DNA from: Stenotrophomonas beteli
GTDB lineage: Bacteria; Pseudomonadota; Gammaproteobacteria; Xanthomonadales; Xanthomonadaceae
Reading direction: 5' to 3'
Length of the DNA stretch: 64,000 bases
Assembly: GCF_001431665.1 (NCBI RefSeq)
Contig: NZ_LLXV01000027.1
Span: 49,011 to 113,010, forward strand
Of this stretch, positions 1 through 8,790 are shown piece after piece (the stretch's first letter is position 1; each line of letters starts with the position of its first letter). A program made the position numbers and the translations under genes. The notes below the pieces were generated by a model, which had not been told where the DNA came from, did not search any database, and was given only the letters and a program-made list of their open reading frames with translations.

Positions 1-1163
1 CCCTCGCGCTGTCGCTGGCGATCGCTGCGACCGTGGCTGCCTGTGGCGGCCAACCCCAGGCCCCCGAGCAGGGCCCGGGCGAGGTCAGCGTGGTCACGCT
101 GAAGTCCGAGACCGTGGGCCTGACCCGCGAACTGCCGGGCCGCACCAATGCCTTCCTGGTTGCCGAAGTGCGCCCGCAGGTCAACGGCATCGTCGCCAAG
201 CGCCTGTTCACCGAAGGCGGCATGGTCAAGGCTGGCGAGCCGCTGTACCAGATCGAGGACGCCAGCTACCGCGCCCAGGCCAACAGCGCCCGCGCCCAGC
301 TGGCCCGCGCCGAAGCCACCGCCAACGCCGCCCGCCTGAGCGCCAGGCGCATCACCGAGTTGGCCAAGGTCGATGCGGTCAGCCAGCAGGACCTGGAAAA
401 CGCCGTGGCCGCGCAGAAGCAGGCCGAAGCTGACGTCGGCGCCGCCAAGGCCTCGCTGGATGCGGCCAACGTCACCCTGGGCTATGCCCGCATCACCGCG
501 CCGATCAGTGGCCGCATCGGCAAGTCCAGCGTCACCCAGGGCGCGCTGGTCAGCGCCGGACAGGCCAACGCACTGGCCACGGTGCAGCAACTGGACCCGA
601 TCTATGTCGACCTGACCCAGTCCTCGGCCGAGCTGCTGCAGCTGCGCCGCGAACTGGCTGCCGGCCGCCTGCAGGACAACCAGACCCTGCCGGTCAGCAT
701 CCTGATGGAAGACGGCAGCACCTTCGAGCACAAGGGCTCGCTGGAGTTTTCCGAGGTCAGTGTCGATCCGGCCACCGGCAGCTTCGGCCTGCGCGTGAAG
801 GTGGACAACCCGGACGGCCTGCTGATGCCGGGCATGTACGTGCGCGCGGTGATCGGCGGCGGCGTGCGCAGCGATGCGGTGCTGGTGCCGATGCAGGGCA
901 TCGCCCGCGACCCGAAGGGCGACACCACCGCGATGGTGGTCGGCAAGGACAACAAGGTCGAAGTGCGCCCGGTCAAGGTCAGCCGCACGGTCGGCGACAA
1001 GTGGCTGGTCGAGGACGGCCTGAAGGCCGGCGACAAGGTCATCGTCGAAGGCCTGCAGAAGATCGGCCCCGGCATGCCGGTCAAGGCCACCGAGAAGGGC
1101 GCTGCACCGGCCAAGCCGGCGGCCGCCGCCCAGCCTGCCGCTCCGGCCGGCGACGCGAAGTAA
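1..1163 (+). CDS. smeD: SmeD, RND efflux periplasmic adaptor lipoprotein (5' end missing)
   Basis: This is the membrane-fusion protein that links the inner-membrane pump SmeE to the outer-membrane channel SmeF. The reading frame is open from base 3, so the start codon lies upstream of the window. The visible N-terminus is the end of a hydrophobic signal ending VAAC (Cys codon 42-44), a lipobox, so the mature protein should be a lipid-anchored periplasmic lipoprotein. The body has the usual adaptor order: a biotinyl/lipoyl-like half with VRPQVNGIV, an Ala/Gln-rich alpha-helical hairpin, a second lipoyl half with YARITAPISGRIG, a beta-barrel domain, and an Ala/Pro-rich tail. It ends 12 bp before smeE, so the genes are cotranscribed. 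The name rests on family resemblance plus the smeDEF order; the regulator smeT is outside the window. Confidence 0.93.
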   Translation, partial: LALSLAIAATVAACGGQPQAPEQGPGEVSVVTLKSETVGLTRELPGRTNAFLVAEVRPQVNGIVAKRLFTEGGMVKAGEPLYQIEDASYRAQANSARAQLARAEATANAARLSARRITELAKVDAVSQQDLENAVAAQKQAEADVGAAKASLDAANVTLGYARITAPISGRIGKSSVTQGALVSAGQANALATVQQLDPIYVDLTQSSAELLQLRRELAAGRLQDNQTLPVSILMEDGSTFEHKGSLEFSEVSVDPATGSFGLRVKVDNPDGLLMPGMYVRAVIGGGVRSDAVLVPMQGIARDPKGDTTAMVVGKDNKVEVRPVKVSRTVGDKWLVEDGLKAGDKVIVEGLQKIGPGMPVKATEKGAAPAKPAAAAQPAAPAGDAK

Positions 1164-1175
1164 GCGGAGAACCCT

Positions 1176-4100
1176 ATGGCACGCTTTTTCATCGATCGAC
1201 CCATCTTCGCGTGGGTCATCGCCATCATCATCATGCTCGTCGGCGGCCTGGCCCTGTTCAAGCTGCCGGTCTCGATGTACCCCAACGTCGCACCGCCGGC
1301 GGTGGAAATCAGCGCCACCTACCCGGGTGCGTCGGCCAAGGTGGTCGAGGACTCGGTGACGCAGATCATCGAGCAGAACATGAAGGGCCTTGATGGCCTG
1401 ATCTACTTCTCCTCCAACAGCTCGTCCAACGGCCAGGCCACCATCACCCTGACCTTCGAGAGCGGCACCAACCCGGACATTGCCCAGGTGCAGGTGCAGA
1501 ACAAGCTGCAGCTGGCCATGCCGCTGCTGCCACAGGAAGTGCAGCGGCAGGGCATCAACGTGGCCAAGTCCAGCTCGGGCTTCCTCAACGTCATCGCGTT
1601 CGTGTCCGAGGACGGCAGCATGGACGCCAACGACATCGCCGACTATGTCGGTTCGAATGTCGTTGATCGTCTGAGCCGCGTGCCGGGCGTGGGCAACATC
1701 CAGGTGTTCGGTGGCAAGTACGCCATGCGCATCTGGCTGGACCCGAACAAGCTGCACACCTACGGCCTGTCGGTTGCCGAGGTGACCGCAGCGGTAAAGG
1801 CACAGAACGCCCAGGTGGCGATCGGCCAGCTCGGCGGTGCGCCGTCGGTGAAGGGCCAGCAGCTCAATGCCACCATCAACGCGCAGTCGCGCCTGCAGAC
1901 CCCGGAACAGTTCCGCAACATCATCGTGCGCGGCGCACAGGACGGTGCCGAGCTGCGTTTGGGCGATGTCGCCCGCGTTGAACTGGGTGCCGAGTCCTAC
2001 GACTTCGTCACCCGCTACAACGGCCAGCCGGCCAGCGGCCTGGCGGTGACCCTGGCCACCGGCGCCAACGCGCTGGATACCGCTGCCGGCGTGGATGCCG
2101 CGCTGGAGGACATGAAGAGCTTCTTCCCGGCCGGATTGAAGGCCGAGATCCCGTACGACACCACCCCGTTCGTGCGCGTGTCGATCAAGGGCGTGGTGCA
2201 GACCCTGATCGAAGCGATCGTGCTGGTGTTCGTGGTGATGTACCTGTTCCTGCAGAACTTCCGCGCCACTCTGATCCCGACCATCGCCGTGCCGGTGGTG
2301 CTGCTGGGTACCTTCGGCGTGCTGGCCATGCTCGGCTTCTCGGTGAACATGCTGACCATGTTCGCGATGGTGCTGGCGATCGGCCTGCTGGTGGACGATG
2401 CCATCGTGGTGGTGGAGAACGTCGAGCGCATCATGTCCGAGGAAGGGCTGTCGCCGCTGGAGGCCACCCGCAAGTCGATGGGCCAGATCACCGGTGCGCT
2501 GGTGGGTATCGGCCTGGTGCTGTCGGCGGTGTTCGTGCCGATGGCCTTCATGAGCGGCTCCACCGGCGTGATCTACCGGCAGTTCTCGGCCACGATCGTC
2601 TCTGCGATGGCGCTGTCGGTGCTGGTGGCGATCGTGCTGACCCCGGCACTGTGCGCGACCATGCTCAAGCCGTTGAAGAAGGGTGAGCACCACGTCGCCC
2701 ACCGTGGCCTGGCCGGTCGCTTCTTCAATGGCTTCAACCGTGGCTTCGACCGCACCAGCGAAAGCTACCAGCGCGGCGTGCGCGGCATCCTCCACCGTCC
2801 GTGGCGCTTCATGGGCATCGTGGCGGCGCTGTTCGTGCTGATGGGCGTGTTGTTCGTGCGCCTGCCCAGCTCGTTCCTGCCCAACGAAGACCAGGGCGTG
2901 CTGATGGCGCTGGTGCAGGCGCCGGTCGGTGCCACCCAGGAACGTACGCTGGAATCGATCGCGGCCCTGGAAAACCACTTCCTGCAGAACGAGAAGGATG
3001 CGGTGGACTCGGTGTTCTCGGTGCAGGGCTTCAGCTTCGCCGGCATGGGCCAGAACGCCGGCATGGCGTTCGTCAAGCTGAAGGACTGGAGCGAGCGTGA
3101 CGCCGACAATGGCGTGATGCCGATTACCGGCCGTGCGATGGCGTCGCTGGGCCAGATCAAGGATGCCTTCATCTTCGCCTTCCCGCCGCCGGCCATTCCG
3201 GAGCTGGGTACCGCCTCGGGCTACACCTTCTTCCTGAAGGACAACAGCGGCCAGGGCCACGAGGCACTGGTGGCCGCACGCAACCAGCTGCTGGGCCTCG
3301 CCGCCGGCAGCAAGAAGCTGGCCAACGTGCGCCCGAACGGCCAGGAGGATACGCCGCAGTTCCGCATCGACATCGACGCGGCCAAGGCGACCTCGCTGGG
3401 GCTGTCGATCGACCAGATCAACGGCACACTGGCCGCCGCGTGGGGCAGCTCGTATATCGACGACTTCGTCGATCGTGGCCGCGTCAAGCGCGTGTTCGTG
3501 CAGGCCGACCAGCCGTTCCGCATGGTGCCGGAGGACTTCGATCTCTGGTCCGTGAAGAACGACAAGGGCGAGATGGTGCCGTTCAGCGCGTTCGCCAGCA
3601 AGCACTGGGACTACGGCTCGCCGCGCCTGGAACGCTACAACGGCGTGTCGGCGATGGAAATCCAGGGCGAACCGGCCCCGGGTGTCGCCTCCGGTGACGC
3701 CATGGCCGAGATCGAACAGCTGGCCAAGCAGCTGCCGGCGGGCTTCGGCATCGAGTGGACGGCGATGTCCTACCAGGAACGCCAGGCCGGTTCGCAGACG
3801 CCGCTGCTGTACACGCTGTCGCTGATGATCGTGTTCCTGTGCCTGGCCGCGATGTACGAAAGCTGGAGCGTGCCGACCGCGGTGCTGCTGGCCGCTCCGC
3901 TGGGTATCCTCGGCGCGGTGCTGGCCAACACCTTCAAGGGCCTGGAGCGCGACATCTACTTCCAGGTGGCGATGCTGACCACGGTGGGCCTGACCAGCAA
4001 GAACGCGATCCTGATCGTCGAATTCGCCAAGGAAAACCTGGAGAAGGGCGCCGGCCTGATCGAATCGATCATGCATGCCGTGCGCGACCGCCTGCGTCCG

Positions 4101-4298
4101 ATCGTGATGACCTCGCTGGCCTTCGGCATGGGCGTGGTACCGCTGGCGATCTCCACCGGTGCCGGCTCCGGCGCCAAGCAGGCGATCGGCACCGGCGTGC
4201 TCGGCGGCATGATTGTCGGCACCGTGCTCGGCGTGTTCTTCGTGCCGCTGTTCTTCGTGGTGGTGCAGCGCGTGTTCAAGCGCAGATCCACGACGTGA
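1176..4298 (+). CDS. smeE: SmeE, RND multidrug efflux transporter
   Basis: This is a proton-driven inner-membrane RND pump of the AcrB/MexB family (1040 residues, normal for the family). It takes up drugs from the periplasm and inner-membrane leaflet and passes them to SmeF. The N-terminus [14 protein letters not shown] is the standard HAE-1 signature. Asp407-Asp408 in the fourth membrane segment ([13 protein letters not shown]) and Lys942 ([11 protein letters not shown]) form the proton relay, at almost the same numbers as in AcrB. The two large periplasmic loops expected of the family are present. A GGAGAA Shine-Dalgarno stands just before the ATG. SmeDEF overexpression is a known cause of quinolone, tetracycline and chloramphenicol resistance in S. 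maltophilia; nothing here shows the expression state. Confidence 0.95.
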   Translation: MARFFIDRPIFAWVIAIIIMLVGGLALFKLPVSMYPNVAPPAVEISATYPGASAKVVEDSVTQIIEQNMKGLDGLIYFSSNSSSNGQATITLTFESGTNPDIAQVQVQNKLQLAMPLLPQEVQRQGINVAKSSSGFLNVIAFVSEDGSMDANDIADYVGSNVVDRLSRVPGVGNIQVFGGKYAMRIWLDPNKLHTYGLSVAEVTAAVKAQNAQVAIGQLGGAPSVKGQQLNATINAQSRLQTPEQFRNIIVRGAQDGAELRLGDVARVELGAESYDFVTRYNGQPASGLAVTLATGANALDTAAGVDAALEDMKSFFPAGLKAEIPYDTTPFVRVSIKGVVQTLIEAIVLVFVVMYLFLQNFRATLIPTIAVPVVLLGTFGVLAMLGFSVNMLTMFAMVLAIGLLVDDAIVVVENVERIMSEEGLSPLEATRKSMGQITGALVGIGLVLSAVFVPMAFMSGSTGVIYRQFSATIVSAMALSVLVAIVLTPALCATMLKPLKKGEHHVAHRGLAGRFFNGFNRGFDRTSESYQRGVRGILHRPWRFMGIVAALFVLMGVLFVRLPSSFLPNEDQGVLMALVQAPVGATQERTLESIAALENHFLQNEKDAVDSVFSVQGFSFAGMGQNAGMAFVKLKDWSERDADNGVMPITGRAMASLGQIKDAFIFAFPPPAIPELGTASGYTFFLKDNSGQGHEALVAARNQLLGLAAGSKKLANVRPNGQEDTPQFRIDIDAAKATSLGLSIDQINGTLAAAWGSSYIDDFVDRGRVKRVFVQADQPFRMVPEDFDLWSVKNDKGEMVPFSAFASKHWDYGSPRLERYNGVSAMEIQGEPAPGVASGDAMAEIEQLAKQLPAGFGIEWTAMSYQERQAGSQTPLLYTLSLMIVFLCLAAMYESWSVPTAVLLAAPLGILGAVLANTFKGLERDIYFQVAMLTTVGLTSKNAILIVEFAKENLEKGAGLIESIMHAVRDRLRPIVMTSLAFGMGVVPLAISTGAGSGAKQAIGTGVLGGMIVGTVLGVFFVPLFFVVVQRVFKRRSTT

Positions 4299-4307
4299 CC
4301 TGAAACG

Positions 4308-4386
4308 GTAGTGCCGGCCGCTGGCCGGCACCTACTGCTTGCTTGATGTGAATCCAACGAGGTTGCCGGCCAGCGGCCGGCACTAC
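4308..4386. repeat. SMAG/REP inverted dimer, GCCGGC core
   Basis: A palindromic unit starting GTAG at 4308 (core GCCGGCCGCTGGCCGGC) faces its inverted partner ending CTAC at 4386. The pair can fold into a long stem inside the smeE-smeF intergenic mRNA. The form fits the GTAG-terminated SMAG repeats of S. maltophilia. Confidence 0.85.
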
Positions 4387-4423
4387 CTCCTGCCATCCGG
4401 CAGTACCGATGGAAGTCATCCCC

Positions 4424-5809
4424 ATGAAAAGTGCATCCCTGTTCCTTTCCATTGCCGCCGCGCTCGCGCTGGCCGGCTGCTCCACCCTGGTGCCGAAGGA
4501 TACTGCCGTCGCTCCGGCGATTCCGGCGCAGTGGCCGGTAGACGCTGCGCAGGGCCAGGTGGCCGATGTCGCCACCGTCGGCTGGCGCGACTTCTTCACC
4601 GATGCGCGCCTGCAGCAGGTGATCGAGCAGTCGCTGCAGAACAACCGCGACCTGCGCGTGGCCGTGCTCAACGTTGAACGCGCACGCGGCCAGTACCGCG
4701 TGCAGCGCGCCGACCGCGTGCCCGGCGTGGCCGTCACTGGCCAGATGCAGCGCCAGGGCACCGACGCCGGTGTCACCGAGCAGTTCAGCGCCGGTGCCGG
4801 CGTGGCCGACTTCGAGCTGGACCTGTTCGGCCGCGTGCGCAATCTCAGTGAAGCGGCGCTGCAGCAGTACTTCGCCGTCGCCGCCAACCGCCGCAACGCG
4901 CAGTTGAGCCTGGTGGCCGAGACGGCCACCGCATGGCTGACCTACGGTGCCGATGCGCAGCGGCTGAAGATCGCCGAGGCCACGCTGAAAACCTACGAGG
5001 ACTCGCTGCGCCTGGCCCAAGCCCGCCACGAACGTGGTGGTAGTTCGGCGCTGGAGCTGACCCAGACCCGTACCCTGGTCGAGACCGCACGCACCGATGC
5101 CGCGCGCCTGCGCGGCCAGCTGGCCCAGGACCGCAACGCGCTGGCGCTGCTGGCCGGCGGCCAGCTCGATCCGGCGCTGCTGCCGGACAGCATCGAACCG
5201 CAGCTGCTGGCATTGGCCCCGCCGCCGGCCGGCCTGCCCAGCGATGTGCTGCTGCAGCGCCCGGACATCATGGCCGCCGAACACCAGTTGCTGGCGGCCA
5301 ACGCCAATATCGGTGCGGCACGCGCGGCGTTCTTCCCCAGCATCTCGCTGACCGGCAGCATCGGCAGCGGTTCGAGCGAACTGTCCAACCTGTTCGACAG
5401 CGGAACGCGGGTATGGAGCTTCCTGCCGAAGATCACCCTGCCGATCTTCCAGGGCGGCAAGCTGCGCGCCAACCTGGCCATCGCCAACGCCGATCGTGAC
5501 ATCGCACTGGCACAGTACGAGAAGTCGATCCAGGTGGGCTTCCGCGAAACCGCCGATGCGCTGGCGTTGAATGTCAGCCTGGATGAGCAGGTGAGTTCAC
5601 AGCAGCGCCTGGTGGAAGCGGCCGAACAGGCCAACCGCCTGTCGCAGGCACGCTACGACGCGGGGCTGGACAGCTTTGTCACCCTGCTCGATGCGCGGCG
5701 TACCGCCTACAACGCGCAGCAGACCCAGCTGCAGGCGCAGCTGGCCCAGCAGGCCAACCGCATCACCCTGTACAAGGTGCTGGGCGGCGGCTGGCACGAG
5801 CGCAGCTGA
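4424..5809 (+). CDS. smeF: SmeF, outer-membrane efflux channel lipoprotein
   Basis: This is a TolC/OprM-family outer-membrane factor that completes the SmeDEF pump (461 residues). The start is placed at the ATG at 4424 rather than the in-frame ATG at 4409, because GGAAG at 4411-4415 gives a good ribosome site and the protein then opens with a clean lipoprotein signal ending LALAGC. Two outer-membrane-efflux repeats follow, including the family-typical DFELDLFGRV and DVLLQRPDIMAAEHQL and a QARYDAGLDSFVTLLDA segment near the C-terminus. The 125-bp gap from smeE holds an inverted REP dimer, which may lower smeF expression relative to smeDE; that effect is inference. Confidence 0.94.
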   Translation: MKSASLFLSIAAALALAGCSTLVPKDTAVAPAIPAQWPVDAAQGQVADVATVGWRDFFTDARLQQVIEQSLQNNRDLRVAVLNVERARGQYRVQRADRVPGVAVTGQMQRQGTDAGVTEQFSAGAGVADFELDLFGRVRNLSEAALQQYFAVAANRRNAQLSLVAETATAWLTYGADAQRLKIAEATLKTYEDSLRLAQARHERGGSSALELTQTRTLVETARTDAARLRGQLAQDRNALALLAGGQLDPALLPDSIEPQLLALAPPPAGLPSDVLLQRPDIMAAEHQLLAANANIGAARAAFFPSISLTGSIGSGSSELSNLFDSGTRVWSFLPKITLPIFQGGKLRANLAIANADRDIALAQYEKSIQVGFRETADALALNVSLDEQVSSQQRLVEAAEQANRLSQARYDAGLDSFVTLLDARRTAYNAQQTQLQAQLAQQANRITLYKVLGGGWHERS

Positions 5810-5826
5810 GCAGCGCTCCTGGCAGA

Positions 5827-5932
5827 TGCCAACCTTGGTTGGCACGAATGCGTCAGCGCAGGCGGCTGGCCCTGTGCCAACCAAGGTTGGCAGCTCCTGA
5901 AGATCGATGGCAGAGCCGGCCGCCGGCCGGCA
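5827..5932. repeat. REP-like palindromes after smeF, two core types
   Basis: Two inverted copies of a palindrome with core GCCAACCAAGGTTGGC lie at 5827-5844 and 5874-5892. A third palindrome of the GCCGGC type lies at about 5914-5932. They sit between the converging ends of smeF and the leftward gene beginning at 6373, where they could act as a bidirectional transcript end, although no T-run follows. Confidence 0.7.
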
Positions 5933-5950
5933 TTGTCATTGCGGAGCCTG

Positions 5951-6373
5951 CTACACCGCTTCATCGTCGCGCCGCGCGGCGTGGCACGCGCGTACCCGCG
6001 CCAGCGCGTCGCCGGCTTCACGCGCCATCTGCTCGTACTCGGCGCGGATCTCTTCCAGGCGCGCTTCGTCCAGTTCTTCCAGGTCCAACAGTTCGTTGTT
6101 GGCTTCGGCCGTCGCGCGGATCAGCTCGTCCAGCTTGATCTGCATCGCGGCCGTATCGGCGTTCTGCGTGTGCTGGATCAGGAACACCATCAGGAAGGTG
6201 ATGATGGTGGTGCCGGTGTTGATCACCAGCTGCCAGGTGTCGTTGAAGCCGAACACCGGGCCAGTGATGCCCCAGATCACCACGATCGCTACCGCAGCCA
6301 GGAAGGTCCACGGCGAGCCAGTGGCGGCCGCGGCCTTCTTGGCGATCGTATTGAACAGGTTTCGTGCCTTCAT
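5951..6373 (-). CDS. Low-affinity iron permease family membrane protein
   Basis: This is a 140-residue protein of the small iron-permease family (Pfam Iron_permease type), named after the yeast low-affinity Fe/Cu permease; transport by the bacterial members is not established. Two hydrophobic helices are visible, about residues 20-43 (SPWTFLAAVAIVVIWGI) and 48-68, followed by the family-typical FLIQHTQNADTAAMQIKLDE and a charged helical C-terminus rich in Glu and Leu. It is transcribed leftward, opposite smeF. The Shine-Dalgarno is weak (GGGAC), so the start is likely but not certain. Confidence 0.8.
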   Translation of the reverse strand: MKARNLFNTIAKKAAAATGSPWTFLAAVAIVVIWGITGPVFGFNDTWQLVINTGTTIITFLMVFLIQHTQNADTAAMQIKLDELIRATAEANNELLDLEELDEARLEEIRAEYEQMAREAGDALARVRACHAARRDDEAV

Positions 6374-6440
6374 CGTCGTCGTCCCACTCAGGTGACGAGG
6401 ATGATCGGCAGTGGCGCGTGCAGGCGCCGTGCAGTGGCGG

Positions 6441-6818
6441 TCAGGCGCGCATGCGCTGCAGTCGTGGCGCCTGCAGGCTGCGCACCGGGCTGCTCTGGTA
6501 AACGTGCTGCCAGCAACGATCGACGAACTCGCGGGCCTGTGCTTCGCTCAGCCGCGGCATGATCTGCAGGGCGTACTGGGTCTGGAACATCTCGTCACGT
6601 TCGGCCTCGCTGGCGCGCGGCTGGGTGATCAGCGAATCACAGGCGAACTTGATCCACGGCACGTAGGAGCCGAACGAGTTGTGCGGCAGTGCGCCCTCTG
6701 CATGCTGGCGGCGCCAGTGATCAAGCTCGGCGTCTACGTTGATGACCGGAGGAATGGTGGGGACTTCAGCGTGCATGACAATCCAGTTCGGTTGAGTGGA
6801 AAGGGAGTGGGGGTTCAT
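6441..6818 (-). CDS. Uncharacterised 125-residue protein
   Basis: I do not recognise this protein. It has no signal peptide or membrane helix. It is rich in Trp, His and Glu, with segments DAELDHWRRQHAEG and FGSYVPWIKFACDSLI, and looks like a soluble cytoplasmic protein. It lies 33 bp after the small gene at 6852-7112 on the same strand, so the two may be cotranscribed. Three in-frame ATGs are possible (6845, 6818, 6776) and none has a strong ribosome site. I chose 6818 (MNPHSLSTQ) as a compromise. Confidence 0.55.
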   Translation of the reverse strand: MNPHSLSTQPNWIVMHAEVPTIPPVINVDAELDHWRRQHAEGALPHNSFGSYVPWIKFACDSLITQPRASEAERDEMFQTQYALQIMPRLSEAQAREFVDRCWQHVYQSSPVRSLQAPRLQRMRA

Positions 6819-6851
6819 CGGAGTGTGGCGTATCTGCCGGTGCATGCCGCG

Positions 6852-7112
6852 TCAGCGGGATGTGGAGCCGGTGTGGCGATTGCCGATCAGTTGCGCATGC
6901 TCGACTGCGCCGAGGTCTTCGGCCATGTCGGCCATGGCGTTGCACAGGCGCTCATGCTCCAGCGGATGGCTGCGCGCCAGTTCCAGCTGCAGTCCCTGGT
7001 AGGCGGTCCAGAACAGCGCGCCGCGCCGATGCAACGCGAACTGGTGCTGCAGGCGTTCGCGGATCGGGGCAAGGATCGGGTCGGGCGTAGGGCGTACGGC
7101 GTGCGCGCACAT
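6852..7112 (-). CDS. Uncharacterised 86-residue protein
   Basis: This is a small soluble protein without a recognised family. It begins MCAHAVRPTPDP and is predicted to be mostly helical with many His and Arg residues. A GGAG ribosome site lies eight bases before the ATG, which supports real translation. It heads a probable two-gene leftward unit with the gene at 6441-6818. A palindrome at 7141-7184 sits just upstream of its start. Confidence 0.55.
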   Translation of the reverse strand: MCAHAVRPTPDPILAPIRERLQHQFALHRRGALFWTAYQGLQLELARSHPLEHERLCNAMADMAEDLGAVEHAQLIGNRHTGSTSR

Positions 7113-7140
7113 GGCTGGCTCCGCCGGGGAAAAGGGGCCC

Positions 7141-7184
7141 CGGTAACCCCACCCTAGGCGCGTCAGCCGGATGGGGTGTTACCG
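7141..7184. other. Imperfect palindrome upstream of the 7112 gene
   Basis: CGGTAACCCCA at 7141-7151 is mirrored by TGGGGTGTTACCG near 7172-7184, with about 20 bases between the arms. It could be the transcript end of the deaminase gene (7312-7764) or a regulatory dyad for the gene at 7112. No T-run follows on either strand. The next 125 bases, to 7311, show nothing recognisable. Confidence 0.4.
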
Positions 7185-7311
7185 CAGTGTATGCACGTAG
7201 TCCAGCTGACTGTGCGCGCGGTCACGGCTACGACCGCAGACGCTTCCAGCACTAAGAGGTGCCGGCGCTGAAGCGTTCATTAAACGGGCTCAAGAGATGA
7301 CGCCGCGCGGC

Positions 7312-7764
7312 TCATTCACCGATGTCTTCGTTCCAGATGTCCGGATGGCGGCTGATGAAACCGCCCAGCAGATCCACGCATTCCTGGCTGTCCAGGTCGA
7401 TCACGTTGACGCCGTTTTCGCGCAGCCAGTCGATGCCACCCTGGAAGGTGCGCGATTCGCCCACCACGACCGTGCCGATGTTGAACTGGCGCACCAGCCC
7501 CGAGCAGTACCAGCACGGCGCCAGGGTGGTGACCATGATGGTGTCCTGGTAGCGGCGCTGGCGCCCGGCCTTGCGGAAGGCGTCGGTCTCGCCATGCACC
7601 GAGGGGTCGCCTTCCTGCACGCGGCGGTTGTGGCCGCAGCCGAGCAGGCGGCCGTCATTGTGGTACAGCGCCGCGCCGATCGGCACGCCGCCTTCGGCCA
7701 GGCCCTGGCGGGCTTCGGCGATGGCGGTCTGCAGCAGGGCCTGGTAGTCGGGCGTGGTGATCAT
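7312..7764 (-). CDS. Nucleoside/cytosine deaminase family zinc hydrolase
   Basis: This 150-residue enzyme belongs to the cytidine/deoxycytidylate deaminase fold. The zinc site is complete: His57-x-Glu59 (HGETDAF) and Cys84-x-x-Cys87 (PCWYC). Length, the C-terminal EDIGE-like end and the PCWYCSGLV segment resemble the yeast-type cytosine deaminase group more than tRNA adenosine deaminase, so hydrolytic deamination of a free pyrimidine base or related ring is likely; the exact substrate cannot be read. The start at 7764 is preferred over 7794 because GGAG lies seven bases upstream. It is divergent from ubiE with about 80 bp between. Confidence 0.8.
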   Translation of the reverse strand: MITTPDYQALLQTAIAEARQGLAEGGVPIGAALYHNDGRLLGCGHNRRVQEGDPSVHGETDAFRKAGRQRRYQDTIMVTTLAPCWYCSGLVRQFNIGTVVVGESRTFQGGIDWLRENGVNVIDLDSQECVDLLGGFISRHPDIWNEDIGE

Positions 7765-7844
7765 GCGGGGCTCCGGTAAGTCGTGGCCCGCCATGATACG
7801 GGCAGGGGGTGCCGATGGCTCCCGGCGGTGCGATAATCGGGGCC

Positions 7845-8606
7845 ATGAGCGAATCCCCCTACAAAGCCGGTACCACCCATTTCGGGTTCCGCGACGTCGC
7901 CGCCAAGGACAAGCAGAAGCTGGTCGGGCAGGTGTTCACCTCGGTCGCGCGCAACTACGACCTGATGAACGACCTGATGAGCCTGGGCGTGCACCGGGCG
8001 TGGAAGCGCTACTACGTGGCCACCGCGCAGGTGAAGCCGGGCGACCGCGTGCTCGATCTGGCCGGCGGCACCGGTGACATCGCCGCGCTGTTGAAGGAGC
8101 GCGTCGGCGCCGAGGGCTCGGTGGTGCTGGGCGACATCAACGCCGGCATGCTGTCGGTCGGCCGCGACCGCCTGACCAACCGCGGCCTGGTGCTCGGCCT
8201 GGACTACGTGCAGTGCAATGCCGAAGCCCTGCCGTTCCCGGACAACAGCTTCGATCTGGTCACCATCGCCTTCGGCCTGCGCAACGTGACCGACAAGGAC
8301 GCCGGCCTGCGCGAGATGTACCGCGTGCTGAAGGTGGGCGGCCAGGCCCGCGTGCTGGAATTCTCCGAAGTCACCGCAGACTGGTTCAAGCCGATCTACG
8401 ACTTCCACTCGTTCAAGATCCTGCCCAAGCTGGGCAAGCTGTTCGCCAACGACTCGGACAGTTACCAGTACCTGGCCGAGAGCATCCGCAAGCACCCGCC
8501 GCAGGACGAACTGAAGGCGATGATGGGGCAGGCCGGCTTCGAGCGCTGCCACTACAAGAACCTGACCGGCGGCATCGTCTCGATCCATTCCGGCTACAAG
8601 CTGTAA
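7845..8606 (+). CDS. ubiE: UbiE, ubiquinone/menaquinone C-methyltransferase
   Basis: This is a SAM-dependent C-methyltransferase of quinone biosynthesis (253 residues, as in E. coli UbiE). It methylates the 2-polyprenyl-6-methoxy-benzoquinol ring at the membrane surface. The family signatures are all present: FTSVARNYDLMNDLMSLGVHRAWK at the N-terminus, the SAM-binding DLAGGTGDIA, and the C-terminal GYKL. The start at 7845 (MSESPYKAGTTHFGF) matches known family starts; the in-frame upstream ATG would add 12 unconserved residues. Its transcript ends near the REP dimer at 8620-8695. Confidence 0.95.
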   Translation: MSESPYKAGTTHFGFRDVAAKDKQKLVGQVFTSVARNYDLMNDLMSLGVHRAWKRYYVATAQVKPGDRVLDLAGGTGDIAALLKERVGAEGSVVLGDINAGMLSVGRDRLTNRGLVLGLDYVQCNAEALPFPDNSFDLVTIAFGLRNVTDKDAGLREMYRVLKVGGQARVLEFSEVTADWFKPIYDFHSFKILPKLGKLFANDSDSYQYLAESIRKHPPQDELKAMMGQAGFERCHYKNLTGGIVSIHSGYKL

Positions 8607-8619
8607 GCCCGGTGTTCCG

Positions 8620-8695
8620 GTAGTGCCGGCCGCTGGCCGGCATCTGCGCGGCCAATCACCGGGCTACGGGGTTGCCGGCCAGCGGCCGGCACTAC
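8620..8695. repeat. SMAG/REP inverted dimer, GCCGGC core
   Basis: A unit starting GTAG at 8620 and its inverted partner ending CTAC at 8695 share the GCCGGCCGCTGGCCGGC core, as in the smeE-smeF gap. It lies between ubiE and the M1 peptidase gene. Confidence 0.85.
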
Positions 8696-8790
8696 CGGCG
8701 CCTTGCCCGCCATTACCCCGCACCGCGCAACGCCTGCGGGGCCGGAGGGAGGTACCATTGGGGGTCTGATCCCCGTAACGGTCCCGATTC

